Shown: piece after piece, positions 9,312-18,947 of the stretch
Numbering within the stretch: position 1 is the first letter of the stretch
Layout of the letters: each line of letters opens with the position of its first letter
Program-made: the position numbers and the translations under genes
NCBI RefSeq assembly: GCF_003350325.1
Contig: NZ_QLYZ01000001.1
Location: 372,001 to 436,000 of the forward strand
Reading direction: 5' to 3'
From: Vibrio rhodolitus
GTDB lineage: Bacteria > Pseudomonadota > Gammaproteobacteria > Enterobacterales > Vibrionaceae
Length of the DNA stretch: 64,000 nucleotides
Notes under the pieces: model-generated
Seen by the model: the letters and a program-made list of their open reading frames with translations, nothing else
What the model was told of the DNA's origin: nothing
Databases searched by the model: none

Positions 9312-9716
9312 TTCACTCCTTGACTGTCAATCACACAAAAGATAGCTCTGAATTTAATCTCTAGATCGACATAATATTTAGAGTTAAAACTATAATTAAA
9401 GTCTATCACGCTAGCAACGTTGCACTTCTCTTAGATCCCAGCCTGCATTGATAGAATTGAGAACTTGGTGGTATTTACAACTTATTAACACTTCGTCATT
9501 CTATTTGTGTCTAGGATTGTGATTCTAATCAAAAATCATTTTAAATTATATATTTGAGAATATGCAGATCCTTTCCTAGTCTTATAACTAGTTGATTTAT
9601 AGCGTGTCAAATTTTACATATCTATAAAATCAACAATAACAGTAAACACAACATTACTCGATTCGTTGTATCAGGTGTCACCTGGTTTAACATGGATTTC
9701 TACAGGAAGGATACAC
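9312..9716. other. 405-bp divergent intergenic region, siroheme gene / aapJ
   Basis: This AT-rich region must hold the promoters of both divergent genes. Two perfect palindromes stand out: GCAACGTTGC at 9414-9423 and CAGGTG-T-CACCTG at 9672-9684, the latter 33 bases upstream of the aapJ ATG. Either could be a protein-binding site. I cannot assign a regulator, and I see no confident -35/-10 pair. Confidence 0.4.
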
Positions 9717-10859
9717 ATGGTAAATAAGCTCTCACTTCTTAGCACAAGTGTTATTGCAGCACTTTTTCTTGCCGGCTGTGGCGAACAAGGTAGCTCTTCT
9801 GGCGATCAAACAAAGATTGCTAGTTTAGAAAGCAAAATTGCTGAGCTAGAAACTCAACTGTCTCAAAAAGGAAGCACGCCTGCTGCTGCGCCAGCGTCTG
9901 CTTCTTCAGGTAGCACGCTTGATAAAGTGATTGCAGATGGACAGCTAACATGTGGTGTTAGTACCGGTCTGCCAGGCTTTTCTAACCCGAACTCAAAAGG
10001 TGAATGGGAAGGTATTGACGTTGAGTACTGCCAAGCTCTTGCCGCTGCAGTTCTTGGTGACAAAACTAAAGTTAAATACGTACCACTTACTGCAAAAGAG
10101 CGTTTCACCGCACTTCAGTCAGGTGAGATTGACGTTCTTTCACGTAACACAACTTGGACTCTTCACCGTGACACTGCGCTAGGTCTGAACTTTGTTGGCG
10201 TAAACTACTACGATGGTCAGGGCTTTATGGTCAAGAAAGACCTTGGCATCTCGAGCGCGAAAGAGCTTGATGGCGCATCGGTATGTGTTCAGTCTGGTAC
10301 AACGACTGAGCTTAACCTTGCTGACTACTTCCGTAACAGTGGCATGAGCTACAAGCCTGTTGTATTCGACACTGCGGCGCAAACATCTAGCGGTTTCGAC
10401 GCAGGTCGTTGTGACGTGCTAACCACTGACCAATCTGGTCTTTATGCACTTCGCCTAAACCTTGCCGATCCTACCTCTGCGGTTGTTCTACCAGAAATCA
10501 TCTCTAAAGAGCCTCTAGGTCCTGTAGTACGTCAAGGTGACGACAAATGGTTTAACGTTGCTAAGTGGACGCTAAACACAATGATCAATGCGGAAGAATA
10601 CGGTGTTGATTCGAAGAACGTTGACGAGATGGTTAAGTCTACCGATCCAAACATCAAACGTATTCTTGGTGTTGATGGTCCTAAAGGCAAGAGCCTAGGC
10701 ATCCAAGATGACTGGGGCTACCAAGTAATTAAACAAGTCGGTAACTACGGTGAAAGCTTCGAGCGTACGGTCGGTGAAGGCTCTCCTCTTGAGATCTCTC
10801 GCGGCGTTAACGCACTTTGGAATCAAGGCGGCTTCCTATACGCGCCACCTATTCGCTAA
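9717..10859 (+). CDS. aapJ: General amino-acid ABC transporter substrate-binding lipoprotein
   Basis: The family-3 (polar amino acid) binding protein captures amino acids for AapQMP. The start is ATG 9717 with AGGAAGG 6 bases upstream, giving 380 residues. A lipoprotein signal is clear: LFLAG-Cys at position 21. It is followed by a short heptad-like helix (about residues 31-48: I..LESKIAELETQL) and an Ala/Ser-rich spacer, and then by the binding domain from LDKVIADGQLTCGVSTGLPGF. The domain contains the AapJ signatures WEGIDVEYCQALAAAVLGD and FTALQSGEIDVLSRNTTWTLHRD. Lipidation with a coiled spacer differs from the simple secreted form I expect for AapJ. It heads the operon. Confidence 0.9.
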   Translation: MVNKLSLLSTSVIAALFLAGCGEQGSSSGDQTKIASLESKIAELETQLSQKGSTPAAAPASASSGSTLDKVIADGQLTCGVSTGLPGFSNPNSKGEWEGIDVEYCQALAAAVLGDKTKVKYVPLTAKERFTALQSGEIDVLSRNTTWTLHRDTALGLNFVGVNYYDGQGFMVKKDLGISSAKELDGASVCVQSGTTTELNLADYFRNSGMSYKPVVFDTAAQTSSGFDAGRCDVLTTDQSGLYALRLNLADPTSAVVLPEIISKEPLGPVVRQGDDKWFNVAKWTLNTMINAEEYGVDSKNVDEMVKSTDPNIKRILGVDGPKGKSLGIQDDWGYQVIKQVGNYGESFERTVGEGSPLEISRGVNALWNQGGFLYAPPIR

Positions 10860-10884
10860 TTCCAACTTTCACAATCTAATAAAT

Positions 10885-10906
10885 GGGCGGAGTAATCCGC
10901 CCTTTT
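10885..10906 (+). terminator. Stem-loop between aapJ and aapQ
   Basis: GGGCGGA-GTAA-TCCGCCC followed by TTTT lies in the 79-base gap. It probably attenuates or stabilises the transcript so that the binding protein is made in excess over the membrane components. Confidence 0.75.
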
Positions 10907-10938
10907 ACTAATAACGACGGATTAGAGGTTACTGCTGT

Positions 10939-12135
10939 ATGAAACCTACTATTAGTGAGGCTGAAAAGGCGCCATCGTCAAAAACCAGCCTTCTTTATAA
11001 TCCCACTTTCCGCTCAGTTGCGTTTCAGATCATCGCTGTAGGCGCACTAGGCTTTTTTATCTACACTATTGTTAACAATGCACTTACCAATCTAGATTCC
11101 CGTGGCATCGCCACAGGTTTTGGTTTCCTTGATCAAGAAGCAGGCTTTGGGATTGGCCTAACGCTTATTGAATATGATGAAACCTTCTCTTATGGGCGAA
11201 CCTTCTGGGTCGGTCTACTGAACACCGCGTTAGTCTCTGTTTTGGGTATTATCGTTGCAACCGTGCTCGGCTTTGCGATCGGTATTGCCAGACTCTCGTC
11301 AAACTGGCTAGTTAGCCGTTTAGCTGCCGTTTATATCGAAGTATTCCGAAATATTCCTTTGCTACTGCAAATTTTCTTTTGGTACTTTGCGGTTCTTCAA
11401 GCCCTGCCTTCACCAAGACAAAGCATCAGCTTAGGTGAAGCGATCTTCGTTAACGTACGCGGTCTGTTCTTCCCCGCTCCGGTTCTAGAACAAGGCGCGA
11501 TGGTTGTGATTGCAGCGCTTATTTTAGGCATTGTCGCGACGGTTATTATTAGTATTTGGGCTAAAAATCGTCAAAAACTCACCGGTCAGCAAACACCAAT
11601 GTTCCGTATTGGGCTTGGATTGATTGTTGTCTTACCGGTCGTGGTTTACTTTATCATGGGTCAGCCAATTTCTGCCCAGTACCCTGAACTCAAAGGATTT
11701 AACTTCCGCGGCGGGATAAGCATTATTCCTGAATTAGCCGCTCTGCTGTTAGCGCTTAGTATCTACACGGCATCATTTATTGCAGAAATCGTACGCTCAG
11801 GCATTAACGCGGTTAGCCACGGACAAACCGAAGCTGCCATGTCTTTGGGCTTGCCTCGTTCCAAAACATTGAAGTTGGTGGTTATCCCTCAAGCGCTGCG
11901 AATTATCATTCCCCCGCTAACCAGTCAGTATTTGAACCTGACCAAAAACTCCTCTCTTGCCATGGCAATCGGCTATCCGGACTTAGTGTCGGTATTTGCT
12001 GGTACAACCCTCAACCAAACCGGACAAGCGATTGAAATCATCGCGATGACCATGGGTGTTTATCTGACCTTAAGTCTAGTGACCTCTGCTCTGATGAACT
12101 TGTACAACCGTAAAGTAGCATTAGTGGAGAGATAG
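10939..12135 (+). CDS. aapQ: Amino-acid ABC transporter permease AapQ
   Basis: The 398-residue inner-membrane permease belongs to the His/Glu family. The large N-terminal extension and split core are typical of AapQ. Seen: a first membrane segment near residue 30, FWVGLLNTALVSVLGIIVATVLGFAIGIARLS, EVFRNIPLLLQIFFWY (about residue 135), and the EAA loop SHGQTEAAMSLGLPRSKTLKLVVIPQALRIIIPP (about residue 295) that contacts AapP. It is followed by aapM after a single base, so the two are cotranslated. It forms the pore with AapM. Confidence 0.9.
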   Translation: MKPTISEAEKAPSSKTSLLYNPTFRSVAFQIIAVGALGFFIYTIVNNALTNLDSRGIATGFGFLDQEAGFGIGLTLIEYDETFSYGRTFWVGLLNTALVSVLGIIVATVLGFAIGIARLSSNWLVSRLAAVYIEVFRNIPLLLQIFFWYFAVLQALPSPRQSISLGEAIFVNVRGLFFPAPVLEQGAMVVIAALILGIVATVIISIWAKNRQKLTGQQTPMFRIGLGLIVVLPVVVYFIMGQPISAQYPELKGFNFRGGISIIPELAALLLALSIYTASFIAEIVRSGINAVSHGQTEAAMSLGLPRSKTLKLVVIPQALRIIIPPLTSQYLNLTKNSSLAMAIGYPDLVSVFAGTTLNQTGQAIEIIAMTMGVYLTLSLVTSALMNLYNRKVALVER

Positions 12136-12136
12136 T

Positions 12137-13234
12137 ATGAGTACCCATCAATTTCAACCTGATCTTCCGCCACCGTCAAACACGGTTGGAGTGGTCGGAT
12201 GGTTACGTCGTAACTTATTTAATGGTCCAATCAACTCAATCGTTACCTTAATATTGGGGTACTTTGCCTTCACGGGTTTGTGGTCGATAGCTCAATGGGC
12301 GTTGATTAATGCCGACTGGGTTGGCTCAACCCGTAATGACTGCACCAGTGATGGTGCGTGTTGGGTGTTTATTAGCGTGCGTTGGGAACAATTCATGTAT
12401 GGTTTCTACCCGCAAGCAGAGTTGTGGCGACCACGCCTATTTTACGCGACACTCGCCATCTTCACTGTACTTCTTGCCTATGAGAAAACACCGAAACGCA
12501 CATGGATTTGGCTGTTCTTTGTTAACATCTACCCGTTTATTGCAGCAGGTTTGCTTTACGGTGGTGTATTTGGTCTAGAAGTCGTCGAAACCCACAAATG
12601 GGGTGGTTTGTTAGTAACCTTGATTATCGCATTAGTCGGTATCGTCGTCTCACTACCAATTGGTGTGGCACTTGCACTTGGTCGACGTTCAGAAATGCCG
12701 ATCATTCGCAGTATTTGTACTGTCTATATCGAGGTTTGGCGTGGCGTTCCACTTATCACCGTGCTGTTTATGGCTTCTGTTATGTTGCCGTTGTTTATGG
12801 CTGAAGGTTCTGAAACCGACAAGCTAATCCGCGCCCTTATTGGTGTGGTGATGTTCGCCTCTGCATACATGGCGGAAGTGATTCGTGGCGGTTTACAAGC
12901 GATCCCTAAGGGGCAATATGAAGCCGCAGATGCACTTGGCTTAACCTATTGGAAAAAAATGGGACTGATCATTTTGCCGCAAGCGCTGAAAATCACCATC
13001 CCATCGATCGTAAACACCTTTATCGGCTTATTTAAAGATACCAGCTTGGTATTGATCATCGGTATGTTCGATGTATTAGGCATTGGTCAATCAGCAAACA
13101 CCGATCCTGAATGGTTAGGTTTTGCTACCGAAAGTTATGTTTTTGTCGCGTTAGTGTTCTGGGTATTTTGTTTTGGCATGTCGCGTTATTCGATATGGCT
13201 AGAAAACAAACTCCATACCGGCCACAAACGATAA
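12137..13234 (+). CDS. aapM: Amino-acid ABC transporter permease AapM
   Basis: The 365-residue second permease of the general amino-acid transporter has about eight hydrophobic segments. A periplasmic insert after the first segment contains two Cys ([10 protein letters not shown]) and could carry a disulfide. The EAA loop is [34 protein letters not shown] (about residue 255). [14 protein letters not shown] near the C-terminus is a family hallmark. The start follows a GGAGAGA site within the aapQ end. Confidence 0.9.
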   Translation: MSTHQFQPDLPPPSNTVGVVGWLRRNLFNGPINSIVTLILGYFAFTGLWSIAQWALINADWVGSTRNDCTSDGACWVFISVRWEQFMYGFYPQAELWRPRLFYATLAIFTVLLAYEKTPKRTWIWLFFVNIYPFIAAGLLYGGVFGLEVVETHKWGGLLVTLIIALVGIVVSLPIGVALALGRRSEMPIIRSICTVYIEVWRGVPLITVLFMASVMLPLFMAEGSETDKLIRALIGVVMFASAYMAEVIRGGLQAIPKGQYEAADALGLTYWKKMGLIILPQALKITIPSIVNTFIGLFKDTSLVLIIGMFDVLGIGQSANTDPEWLGFATESYVFVALVFWVFCFGMSRYSIWLENKLHTGHKR

Positions 13235-13256
13235 TTTTTGTATTCAAGGACGTATT

Positions 13257-14006
13257 ATGACGCAACAACAAGATTACATGATCGAAATTAACGACATGAA
13301 TAAATGGTACGGCGAGTTTCACGTACTGAAGAACATCAATCTACAAGTGAAAAAAGGCGAGAAAATCGTTATTTGTGGCCCTTCTGGTTCAGGGAAATCA
13401 ACCATGATTCGCTGTATTAACCGCTTGGAGGAGCACCAAAAAGGTCATATCTTCGTATCAGGTAATGAACTTACAGAAGATCTGAAAAATATCGAAGCCG
13501 TGCGCCGCGAAGTCGGCATGTGTTTCCAGCACTTTAATTTGTTCCCTCACCTTACGGTTCTCGAAAACTGTACCTTGGCGCCTATTTGGGTAAAGAAGAT
13601 GCCAAAAGAGGAAGCCGAAAAGATTGCGATGCAGTATTTAGAACGCGTTAAGATCCCAGATCAAGCCGATAAATACCCAGGTCAGCTTTCTGGTGGTCAG
13701 CAGCAGCGTGTGGCAATCGCTCGCTCTCTGTGCATGAACCCACAAGTTATGTTGTTTGACGAACCAACCTCAGCGCTCGATCCAGAAATGGTACGTGAAG
13801 TACTTGATGTAATGGTTGAGCTAGCGGATGAAGGTATGACGATGCTGTGTGTGACCCATGAGATGGGCTTTGCGAAAGAAGTGGCAGACCGCGTGATATT
13901 TATGGATGCGGGTGAGATTATTGAGGAAAACAACCCAGTTGATTTCTTCGAGAATCCTCAATCTGACCGTACACAAAACTTCTTAGCACAGATCTTACAT
14001 CACTAA
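13257..14006 (+). CDS. aapP: Amino-acid ABC transporter ATP-binding protein AapP
   Basis: The 249-residue ATPase powers AapQM. Walker [10 protein letters not shown] (about residue 42), Q-loop [10 protein letters not shown], signature [15 protein letters not shown] (about 145), Walker [15 protein letters not shown] and the switch His in VTHEMGF are all intact. It is the last gene of aapJQMP and is followed by a strong terminator. Confidence 0.93.
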   Translation: MTQQQDYMIEINDMNKWYGEFHVLKNINLQVKKGEKIVICGPSGSGKSTMIRCINRLEEHQKGHIFVSGNELTEDLKNIEAVRREVGMCFQHFNLFPHLTVLENCTLAPIWVKKMPKEEAEKIAMQYLERVKIPDQADKYPGQLSGGQQQRVAIARSLCMNPQVMLFDEPTSALDPEMVREVLDVMVELADEGMTMLCVTHEMGFAKEVADRVIFMDAGEIIEENNPVDFFENPQSDRTQNFLAQILHH

Positions 14007-14028
14007 AGTTAACTAAAGCTGAGTAATC

Positions 14029-14052
14029 AAGGGCACTAATTAGTGCCCTTTG
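14029..14052 (+). terminator. Terminator after the aap operon
   Basis: AAGGGCACTA paired with TAGTGCCCTT and a T tract, 23 bases after the aapP stop. Confidence 0.85.
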
Positions 14053-14285
14053 TTATGCCAAATAATAACATACTGTATTTTATAGAATATTAGCTGTGGC
14101 ACGTCAGCGCCATCTGTCATAAGATGTCACTATAAAAAGTAAGTTGGTTAAATTGTGTTACATCTTCACAGTTACTTAAACCGCTATTTCTATTATTATT
14201 TTGCTAACTACTCCAAGAGGCTTGATCTTTTGACCAAACAACCTCATAAATGTAGATAGAGCATAACACTCCAATGAGGAAGACT

Positions 14286-14954
14286 ATGAACAGTCCGATG
14301 TTTACCCGTTCTTCAAGTGTTTCTAACACACTTGAGATCAACAAAACTCTAAAGAATACTTACTTCTTGCTATCGATGACGCTAGTAACTAGTGCTATCG
14401 CAGCAATGTTTACTATGGCTATCGGTATCTCTCCTATCATGGCGCTAGTGATGCAAATCGCAGCTATCGGTATTCTTTTCTTCGCGCTGCCAAGAAGCAT
14501 CAATTCATCTATGGGTATCGTATGGACATTTGTCTTCACTACTCTAATGGGCGGTGCTCTTGGTCCAATGTTGACTTACTACGCGTCAATTGCTAACGGT
14601 CCATCAATCATTGCACAAGCTTTAGGCTTAACTGGCATGGTTTTCTTGGGTCTATCTGCTTACACAATTACCAGCAAGAAAGACTTCTCTTTCATGCGTA
14701 ATTTCCTAATGGCAGGTCTGATCATTGTTATCGTAGCAGCAATCATTAATATCTTCGTTGGCTCGACAATAGGTCAGCTTGCGATTAGCAGCATGTCAGC
14801 ACTCGTGTTCTCTGGCTTCATTCTTTACGATACTAGCCGTATTGTTCGCGGTGAAGAGACTAACTATGTGAGCGCAACTATCTCAATGTACCTAAACATT
14901 CTTAACCTATTTACTAGCCTGTTAAGCATTCTAGGTATCATGAACGACGATTAA
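14286..14954 (+). CDS. yccA: Bax inhibitor-1 family membrane protein YccA
   Basis: This 222-residue YccA/BI-1 protein has seven hydrophobic segments. E. coli YccA modulates the FtsH protease. I place the start at ATG 14286 because GAGGA lies 5 bases upstream; the ATG four codons earlier has nothing comparable. The N-terminus (SPMFTRSSSVSNTLEINKTLKNTYFLLSMTL) and the late segment (FSGFILYDTSRIVRGEETNYVSATISMYLNILNLF) are family hallmarks, including the conserved YDTS. The order yccA-tusE-yccX is the same as in E. coli. Confidence 0.92.
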   Translation: MNSPMFTRSSSVSNTLEINKTLKNTYFLLSMTLVTSAIAAMFTMAIGISPIMALVMQIAAIGILFFALPRSINSSMGIVWTFVFTTLMGGALGPMLTYYASIANGPSIIAQALGLTGMVFLGLSAYTITSKKDFSFMRNFLMAGLIIVIVAAIINIFVGSTIGQLAISSMSALVFSGFILYDTSRIVRGEETNYVSATISMYLNILNLFTSLLSILGIMNDD

Positions 14955-14972
14955 TTGCCAAAATTGTTTAAA

Positions 14973-15006
14973 AAAAGCCCGATGGAATCTTTCCTTCGGG
15001 CTTTTT
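14973..15006 (+). terminator. Terminator after yccA
   Basis: An AAGCCCGA...TTCGGGCTT stem is followed by a run of T residues. Confidence 0.85.
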
Positions 15007-15064
15007 TATTGTGAGTCACATTGAGCTAAGCTAACCTAACGGTATTCTAATCGGTTGGACAATC

Positions 15065-15397
15065 ATGATGTTTGAATACAAAGGCAAACAAATCGAAACT
15101 GACGCTCAGGGTTACCTTCTCGACCACACTCAGTGGGATGAAGGAATGATTGAAGTTTTGGCACAGCAAGAAGGTATCGAGCTATCAGATGCGCACCTAG
15201 AAGTTGTGCTGTTCGTTCGTGAATTCTACGACGAGTTTAATACTTCACCTGCGGTTCGCATGCTAGTCAAAGCAATGGAAAAAGCACACGGACCTGAAAA
15301 AGGTAATAGCAAATACCTCTTTAAACTATTTAAAGAAGGTCCTGCGAAACAGGCAACCAAACTTGCTGGTCTTCCAAAGCCAGCGAAGTGCCTCTAG
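15065..15397 (+). CDS. tusE: Sulfur-relay protein TusE (DsrC family)
   Basis: TusE accepts persulfide from TusBCD and passes it to MnmA for 2-thiolation of wobble uridine in tRNA. At 110 residues the length is right. The reactive Cys is the penultimate residue (LPKPAKCL), and [25 protein letters not shown] is the family core. A second ATG follows immediately, so the start could be one codon later. It lies between yccA and yccX. Confidence 0.93.
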   Translation: MMFEYKGKQIETDAQGYLLDHTQWDEGMIEVLAQQEGIELSDAHLEVVLFVREFYDEFNTSPAVRMLVKAMEKAHGPEKGNSKYLFKLFKEGPAKQATKLAGLPKPAKCL

Positions 15398-15410
15398 TTA
15401 GATCGCCCCT

Positions 15411-15435
15411 ATCCTGTAGCTAGTCGCTACAGGAT
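15411..15435. other. Perfect stem-loop between convergent tusE and yccX
   Basis: ATCCTGTAGC-TAGTC-GCTACAGGAT is a 10-bp perfect stem overlapping the yccX stop region. Neither strand has a clean T tract after it, so intrinsic termination is plausible but not certain. Confidence 0.5.
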
Positions 15436-15699
15436 ATCAAACCCACGATAATGCTTGAAACTCACCTCTTCCTTACTTAATTGATCAACTCGTGCACTTG
15501 GCGGACCTTTTCGCAAATACTGATGCATTTTGTCGATTTGCTCTTCATTACCGCAAACCACAACCTCAACATTGCCGTCATACAAATTCTTAGCATAGCC
15601 AGTAGCACCAACCTTTAGACCAAAGTAAGCGGTGTGATAGCGAAAGCCAACTCCTTGAACTCTGCCCTCTACGACAAATTTCACACATTGTTGATTCAT
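15427..15699 (-). CDS. yccX: Acylphosphatase
   Basis: Acylphosphatase hydrolyses carboxyl-phosphate bonds. The 90-residue protein has GRVQGVGFRYHT with the phosphate-binding loop and catalytic Arg, and GYAKNLYDGNVEVVV with the catalytic Asn. The start is ATG 15699 with AAGGGG upstream; the longer frame from 15750 would add 17 residues not found in the family. It faces tusE tail to tail and is divergent from the chemoreceptor gene. Confidence 0.92.
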   Translation of the reverse strand: MNQQCVKFVVEGRVQGVGFRYHTAYFGLKVGATGYAKNLYDGNVEVVVCGNEEQIDKMHQYLRKGPPSARVDQLSKEEVSFKHYRGFDIL

Positions 15700-15788
15700 A
15701 TCTGTACCCCTTGCTGTAGCGCGGTGATATAGTGCCACCGCTTTACCCACTTGTGGACTCAGTGGGCTGTTTTTAAGGAAATATAATT

Positions 15789-17192
15789 ATGAAAGAAATC
15801 CCATTTCGTTGGATTGACAAGTATCTCATTCATTTGAAGATTCAAGAGAAGTTTTACCTCCTCTTCTTACTTCCCCTTACCGCTTTGGTTATCCTTACCC
15901 TCATCTTCAACAACGCATCCAGTGCGATGACGCACACGCTTTACCAAGAAGAATTGCTGTTGATGAAACACCTCATCGAAGCTGGCAATCTCTCTCAATC
16001 AGACGTTGCTGCAATCCTTAGTTCATCAGATACCATCCGTATCGGCTATGGAGCAGATGCCGTTGCCGTCAATAATGGTCAATTCAGCCTTGTTGCCACT
16101 CATGATCAAAATCTGTGGACTGCGCTTTCAACGCAGCAAGTTATCGTTATTTTTGCCACACTTTCTATTATTGCACTGTGTGTCTATTACATTATGACCT
16201 TTATTGGTGGTGCCATGTTCACCATGAATAAAGCGCTAAATACTCTGGCAAATGGCGATCTCACCTCGCGTATGAATTTCTTTAAAGTGCGTGATGAGTT
16301 TAGTGAAATAGCGATTACCATCGACAAGGTAGCCGACCGTGAGCAAAACTTAGTCAAATCTATTCAAGAGTCGATCGCACTAATGCAGCAAATCAGCTCT
16401 GAGCTCAATCTTGCCACGCAAGAAAGTGCCCAAGTTTCAACCACGCAGCAAGAGCACCTAAGCTCGTTAGCCAGTGCGACTGAACAAATGGCGTGTACCA
16501 TCCGCGAAGTGGCGACCCTTGCCCATGACTCTAGCACACAAACCATCGAAGCGCGCAGCATTGCCGAGCAAGGTCAAAGCAAAGTTGGACATACGCTAAG
16601 TTCAATCTCTCACCTTTCCAACGAAGTTCAATCTGCGTCGCAAGCCGTTGCAGAACTCGATGCAAACGCCGCTCAGATCGACCAAGTCGTGACAGCGATC
16701 AATGGTATTTCTGAGCAAACTAACCTGTTGGCGCTAAACGCAGCAATTGAAGCGGCTCGCGCCGGCGAGCAAGGTCGTGGCTTTGCTGTAGTTGCAGATG
16801 AAGTACGTGCACTAGCCGCAAGAACCCAGCAAGCGACCGTAGAGATCCAATCGATGATTGAATCATTGCAACGCAATAGCCAATCATTGACGCAACTGAT
16901 GGAAACCACTGTGATAAGCGCCAGCGAAGGTCAAACCCTGATGGCAGAAGTGGACAGTGAGATTGGTGAACTCGCTGCGAAAAACCTAGGTATTTCTGAC
17001 AGCTCAACACAAATCGCTACTGCTGCAGAACAACAAGGCGTGGTAGCTGACAATATTGCGGCAAGTGTTGATGAAATTCGTAACCAATCGAATATGGTAT
17101 GCTCAATGCTTGAGGAAACGCGCTCTCATGTAGATCAGCTCCGTGCACAAAGCACCACCATGGAAGATATGCTAACCGGATTAAAAGCGTAA
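15789..17192 (+). CDS. Methyl-accepting chemotaxis protein (small periplasmic domain)
   Basis: The 467-residue receptor has a first membrane segment at about 22-41 and a second at about 117-142, so only about 75 residues face the periplasm, too few for a Cache or four-helix sensor. A HAMP-like region (about 140-195) follows. The signalling domain has the invariant hairpin tip [37 protein letters not shown] (about 300-340). There is no C-terminal NWETF-type CheR tether. The ligand is unknown. It interrupts the yccX-rlmI neighbourhood and ends at its own terminator. AAGGA lies 9 bases before the ATG. Confidence 0.9.
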   Translation: MKEIPFRWIDKYLIHLKIQEKFYLLFLLPLTALVILTLIFNNASSAMTHTLYQEELLLMKHLIEAGNLSQSDVAAILSSSDTIRIGYGADAVAVNNGQFSLVATHDQNLWTALSTQQVIVIFATLSIIALCVYYIMTFIGGAMFTMNKALNTLANGDLTSRMNFFKVRDEFSEIAITIDKVADREQNLVKSIQESIALMQQISSELNLATQESAQVSTTQQEHLSSLASATEQMACTIREVATLAHDSSTQTIEARSIAEQGQSKVGHTLSSISHLSNEVQSASQAVAELDANAAQIDQVVTAINGISEQTNLLALNAAIEAARAGEQGRGFAVVADEVRALAARTQQATVEIQSMIESLQRNSQSLTQLMETTVISASEGQTLMAEVDSEIGELAAKNLGISDSSTQIATAAEQQGVVADNIAASVDEIRNQSNMVCSMLEETRSHVDQLRAQSTTMEDMLTGLKA

Positions 17193-17220
17193 GCTCCTGA
17201 TACACTTTTAACCACCTACC

Positions 17221-17248
17221 AAGAGCTGCTAAATTAGCAGCTCTTTTA
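17221..17248 (+). terminator. Terminator after the first chemoreceptor gene
   Basis: AAGAGCTGCTA paired with TAGCAGCTCTT, followed by TTT. Confidence 0.85.
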
Positions 17249-17315
17249 TATTTGCTTTTCCCCAGCGCTTCACTGACAATACTCCCCCTTTCAAGACAAG
17301 CATTTGAGTATCACA

Positions 17316-18509
17316 ATGACACCATCAATTTACCTAGCCAAAGGTCGAGACAAATCACTTCGCCGTAAGCACCCATGGATCTTTTCACGCGGTATCCATC
17401 GCGTTGAAGGTGAACCTCAACTAGGTGAAACTGTTGATGTCTACAGCAATGACGGTCAGTGGTTAGCCAAAGCGGCTTACTCACCAAACTCACAAATTCG
17501 TGCGCGTGTTTGGAGCTTCGAGAAACAAACTATCGATAAAGCGTTCTTCGTTAAACGCATTCAAGATGCACAACTGCTGCGCGAAGATATTATTGAGCGT
17601 GACGGTCTAACAGGCTATCGCCTAATTGCCGCAGAATCTGACGGTCTGCCAGGTATTACCATTGATAAATATCAAGATTATCTAGTTTGCCAACTACTGA
17701 GCGCTGGCGCTGAGTACAACAAACAAAACTTGGTTGATGCCTTAATTGAAGTTTTCCCAAGCTGCAATGTTTACGAGCGCTCGGATGTCGCGGTGCGTAA
17801 AAAAGAAGGTCTTGAGGAGACCACCGGTGTTCTGCATGGCGAAATGCCACCGAAGTCAGTAGTGATTGAAGAGAATGGCGTAAAAATCAGTGTTGATATC
17901 GTCGGTGGACACAAAACAGGTTTCTATCTTGACCAGCGAGATAGCCGTCTGCAATCGATGAAATATGTGAAAGACAAAGAAGTTCTTAACTGTTTCTCAT
18001 ACACAGGTGGTTTTGGTCTGTACGCACTTAAAGGTGGCGCGAAGCGCGTTATTAACGCTGATGTATCGCAACCTGCACTGGATACCGCAAAGTTTAACGC
18101 AGAACTGAACCAATTCGATATTTCTAAGAAACGTGCCGTATTCCTAAACGCCGATGTATTTAAACTGCTGCGCGAATACCGTGACCAAGGCACGCAATTC
18201 GATGTAGTTGTGATGGACCCACCTAAGTTTGCTGAGAGCAAAGCACAACTTAATGGCGCTTGTCGTGGCTATAAAGACATCAATATGCTTGCCATGCAGA
18301 TCCTCAAACCAGGTGGCACTTTGCTGACTTACTCATGCTCAGGTTTGATGGACCAAGTACTATTCCAAAAAATCATCGCTGATGCAGCGGTTGATGCTGG
18401 TCGTCAGGTGAAATTCGTCGAACGCTTCGAACAAGCAGCAGACCACCCAACCGACACTGCTTACCCAGAAGGCTTCTACCTCAAAGGCTTTGCCTGCAAA
18501 GTTCTATAA
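17316..18509 (+). CDS. rlmI: 23S rRNA (cytosine-5) methyltransferase RlmI
   Basis: RlmI methylates C1962 of 23S rRNA. From ATG 17316 it is 397 residues (E. coli 396) and begins [24 protein letters not shown], parallel to the E. coli start; a TTG four codons earlier is possible. An N-terminal PUA domain (1-75) is followed by a hairpin region and a Rossmann domain with [14 protein letters not shown] (about 224) and [12 protein letters not shown] (about 300). The conserved Cys is in [21 protein letters not shown] [10 protein letters not shown] and the C-terminal [14 protein letters not shown] match E. coli closely. Confidence 0.93.
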   Translation: MTPSIYLAKGRDKSLRRKHPWIFSRGIHRVEGEPQLGETVDVYSNDGQWLAKAAYSPNSQIRARVWSFEKQTIDKAFFVKRIQDAQLLREDIIERDGLTGYRLIAAESDGLPGITIDKYQDYLVCQLLSAGAEYNKQNLVDALIEVFPSCNVYERSDVAVRKKEGLEETTGVLHGEMPPKSVVIEENGVKISVDIVGGHKTGFYLDQRDSRLQSMKYVKDKEVLNCFSYTGGFGLYALKGGAKRVINADVSQPALDTAKFNAELNQFDISKKRAVFLNADVFKLLREYRDQGTQFDVVVMDPPKFAESKAQLNGACRGYKDINMLAMQILKPGGTLLTYSCSGLMDQVLFQKIIADAAVDAGRQVKFVERFEQAADHPTDTAYPEGFYLKGFACKVL

Positions 18510-18530
18510 GTAAGCAATATACTCTATAAG

Positions 18531-18552
18531 AAGGACCGCAAGGTCCTTTTTT
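18531..18552 (+). terminator. Terminator after rlmI
   Basis: A short AAGGACC/GGTCCTT stem followed by TTTTT. Confidence 0.8.
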
Positions 18553-18947
18553 ATAACCTCAATATCGAATTCTATTCCAATAGACTCATAGAGAGATAGA
18601 AACCCCGGTAGGATTTCTCCATTCTAATTTCCACCACTTAAACAACCGCGCGCAATAAATAGTCAAATAAACGTTTGCTTACCTTTCCAATCAATTATAT
18701 TTCTCGTTCTTCTCAGTTTCACCTAACATTTGATTCTCACTTTTGATACAGTTAACAAATCAAATACAGCTAAGTCACAATTTTCATATTATTCATATGT
18801 TTGAGCGGACATTTAGTCGGTATGATTGGTTTATTCGAGTAACAACTTATCAACGAAATTTCTATTAGACGCTTTTGTTAGAAGCGTTCGCTACTATTTT
18901 CGTTAAATAAGTCGCTCATGCCTCAGAGCATATCTAGGAGAAATAAA
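18553..18947. other. Intergenic region upstream of the tolC-like gene
   Basis: About 395 bp, AT-rich, with no open frame I would support. It must contain the promoter of the TolC/OmpA pair. I looked for a c-di-GMP riboswitch and for the SypG-type dyad found in the 50-64 kb region and saw neither. An AGGAG binding site at 18936-18940 ends it. Confidence 0.4.

Noticed and set aside
18553..18947. c-di-GMP riboswitch or SypG site upstream of the TolC gene
   Set aside because: No GEMM core is visible. The sequence TTCTCACTTTTG near 18733 lacks the right half and has no sigma-54 box downstream.
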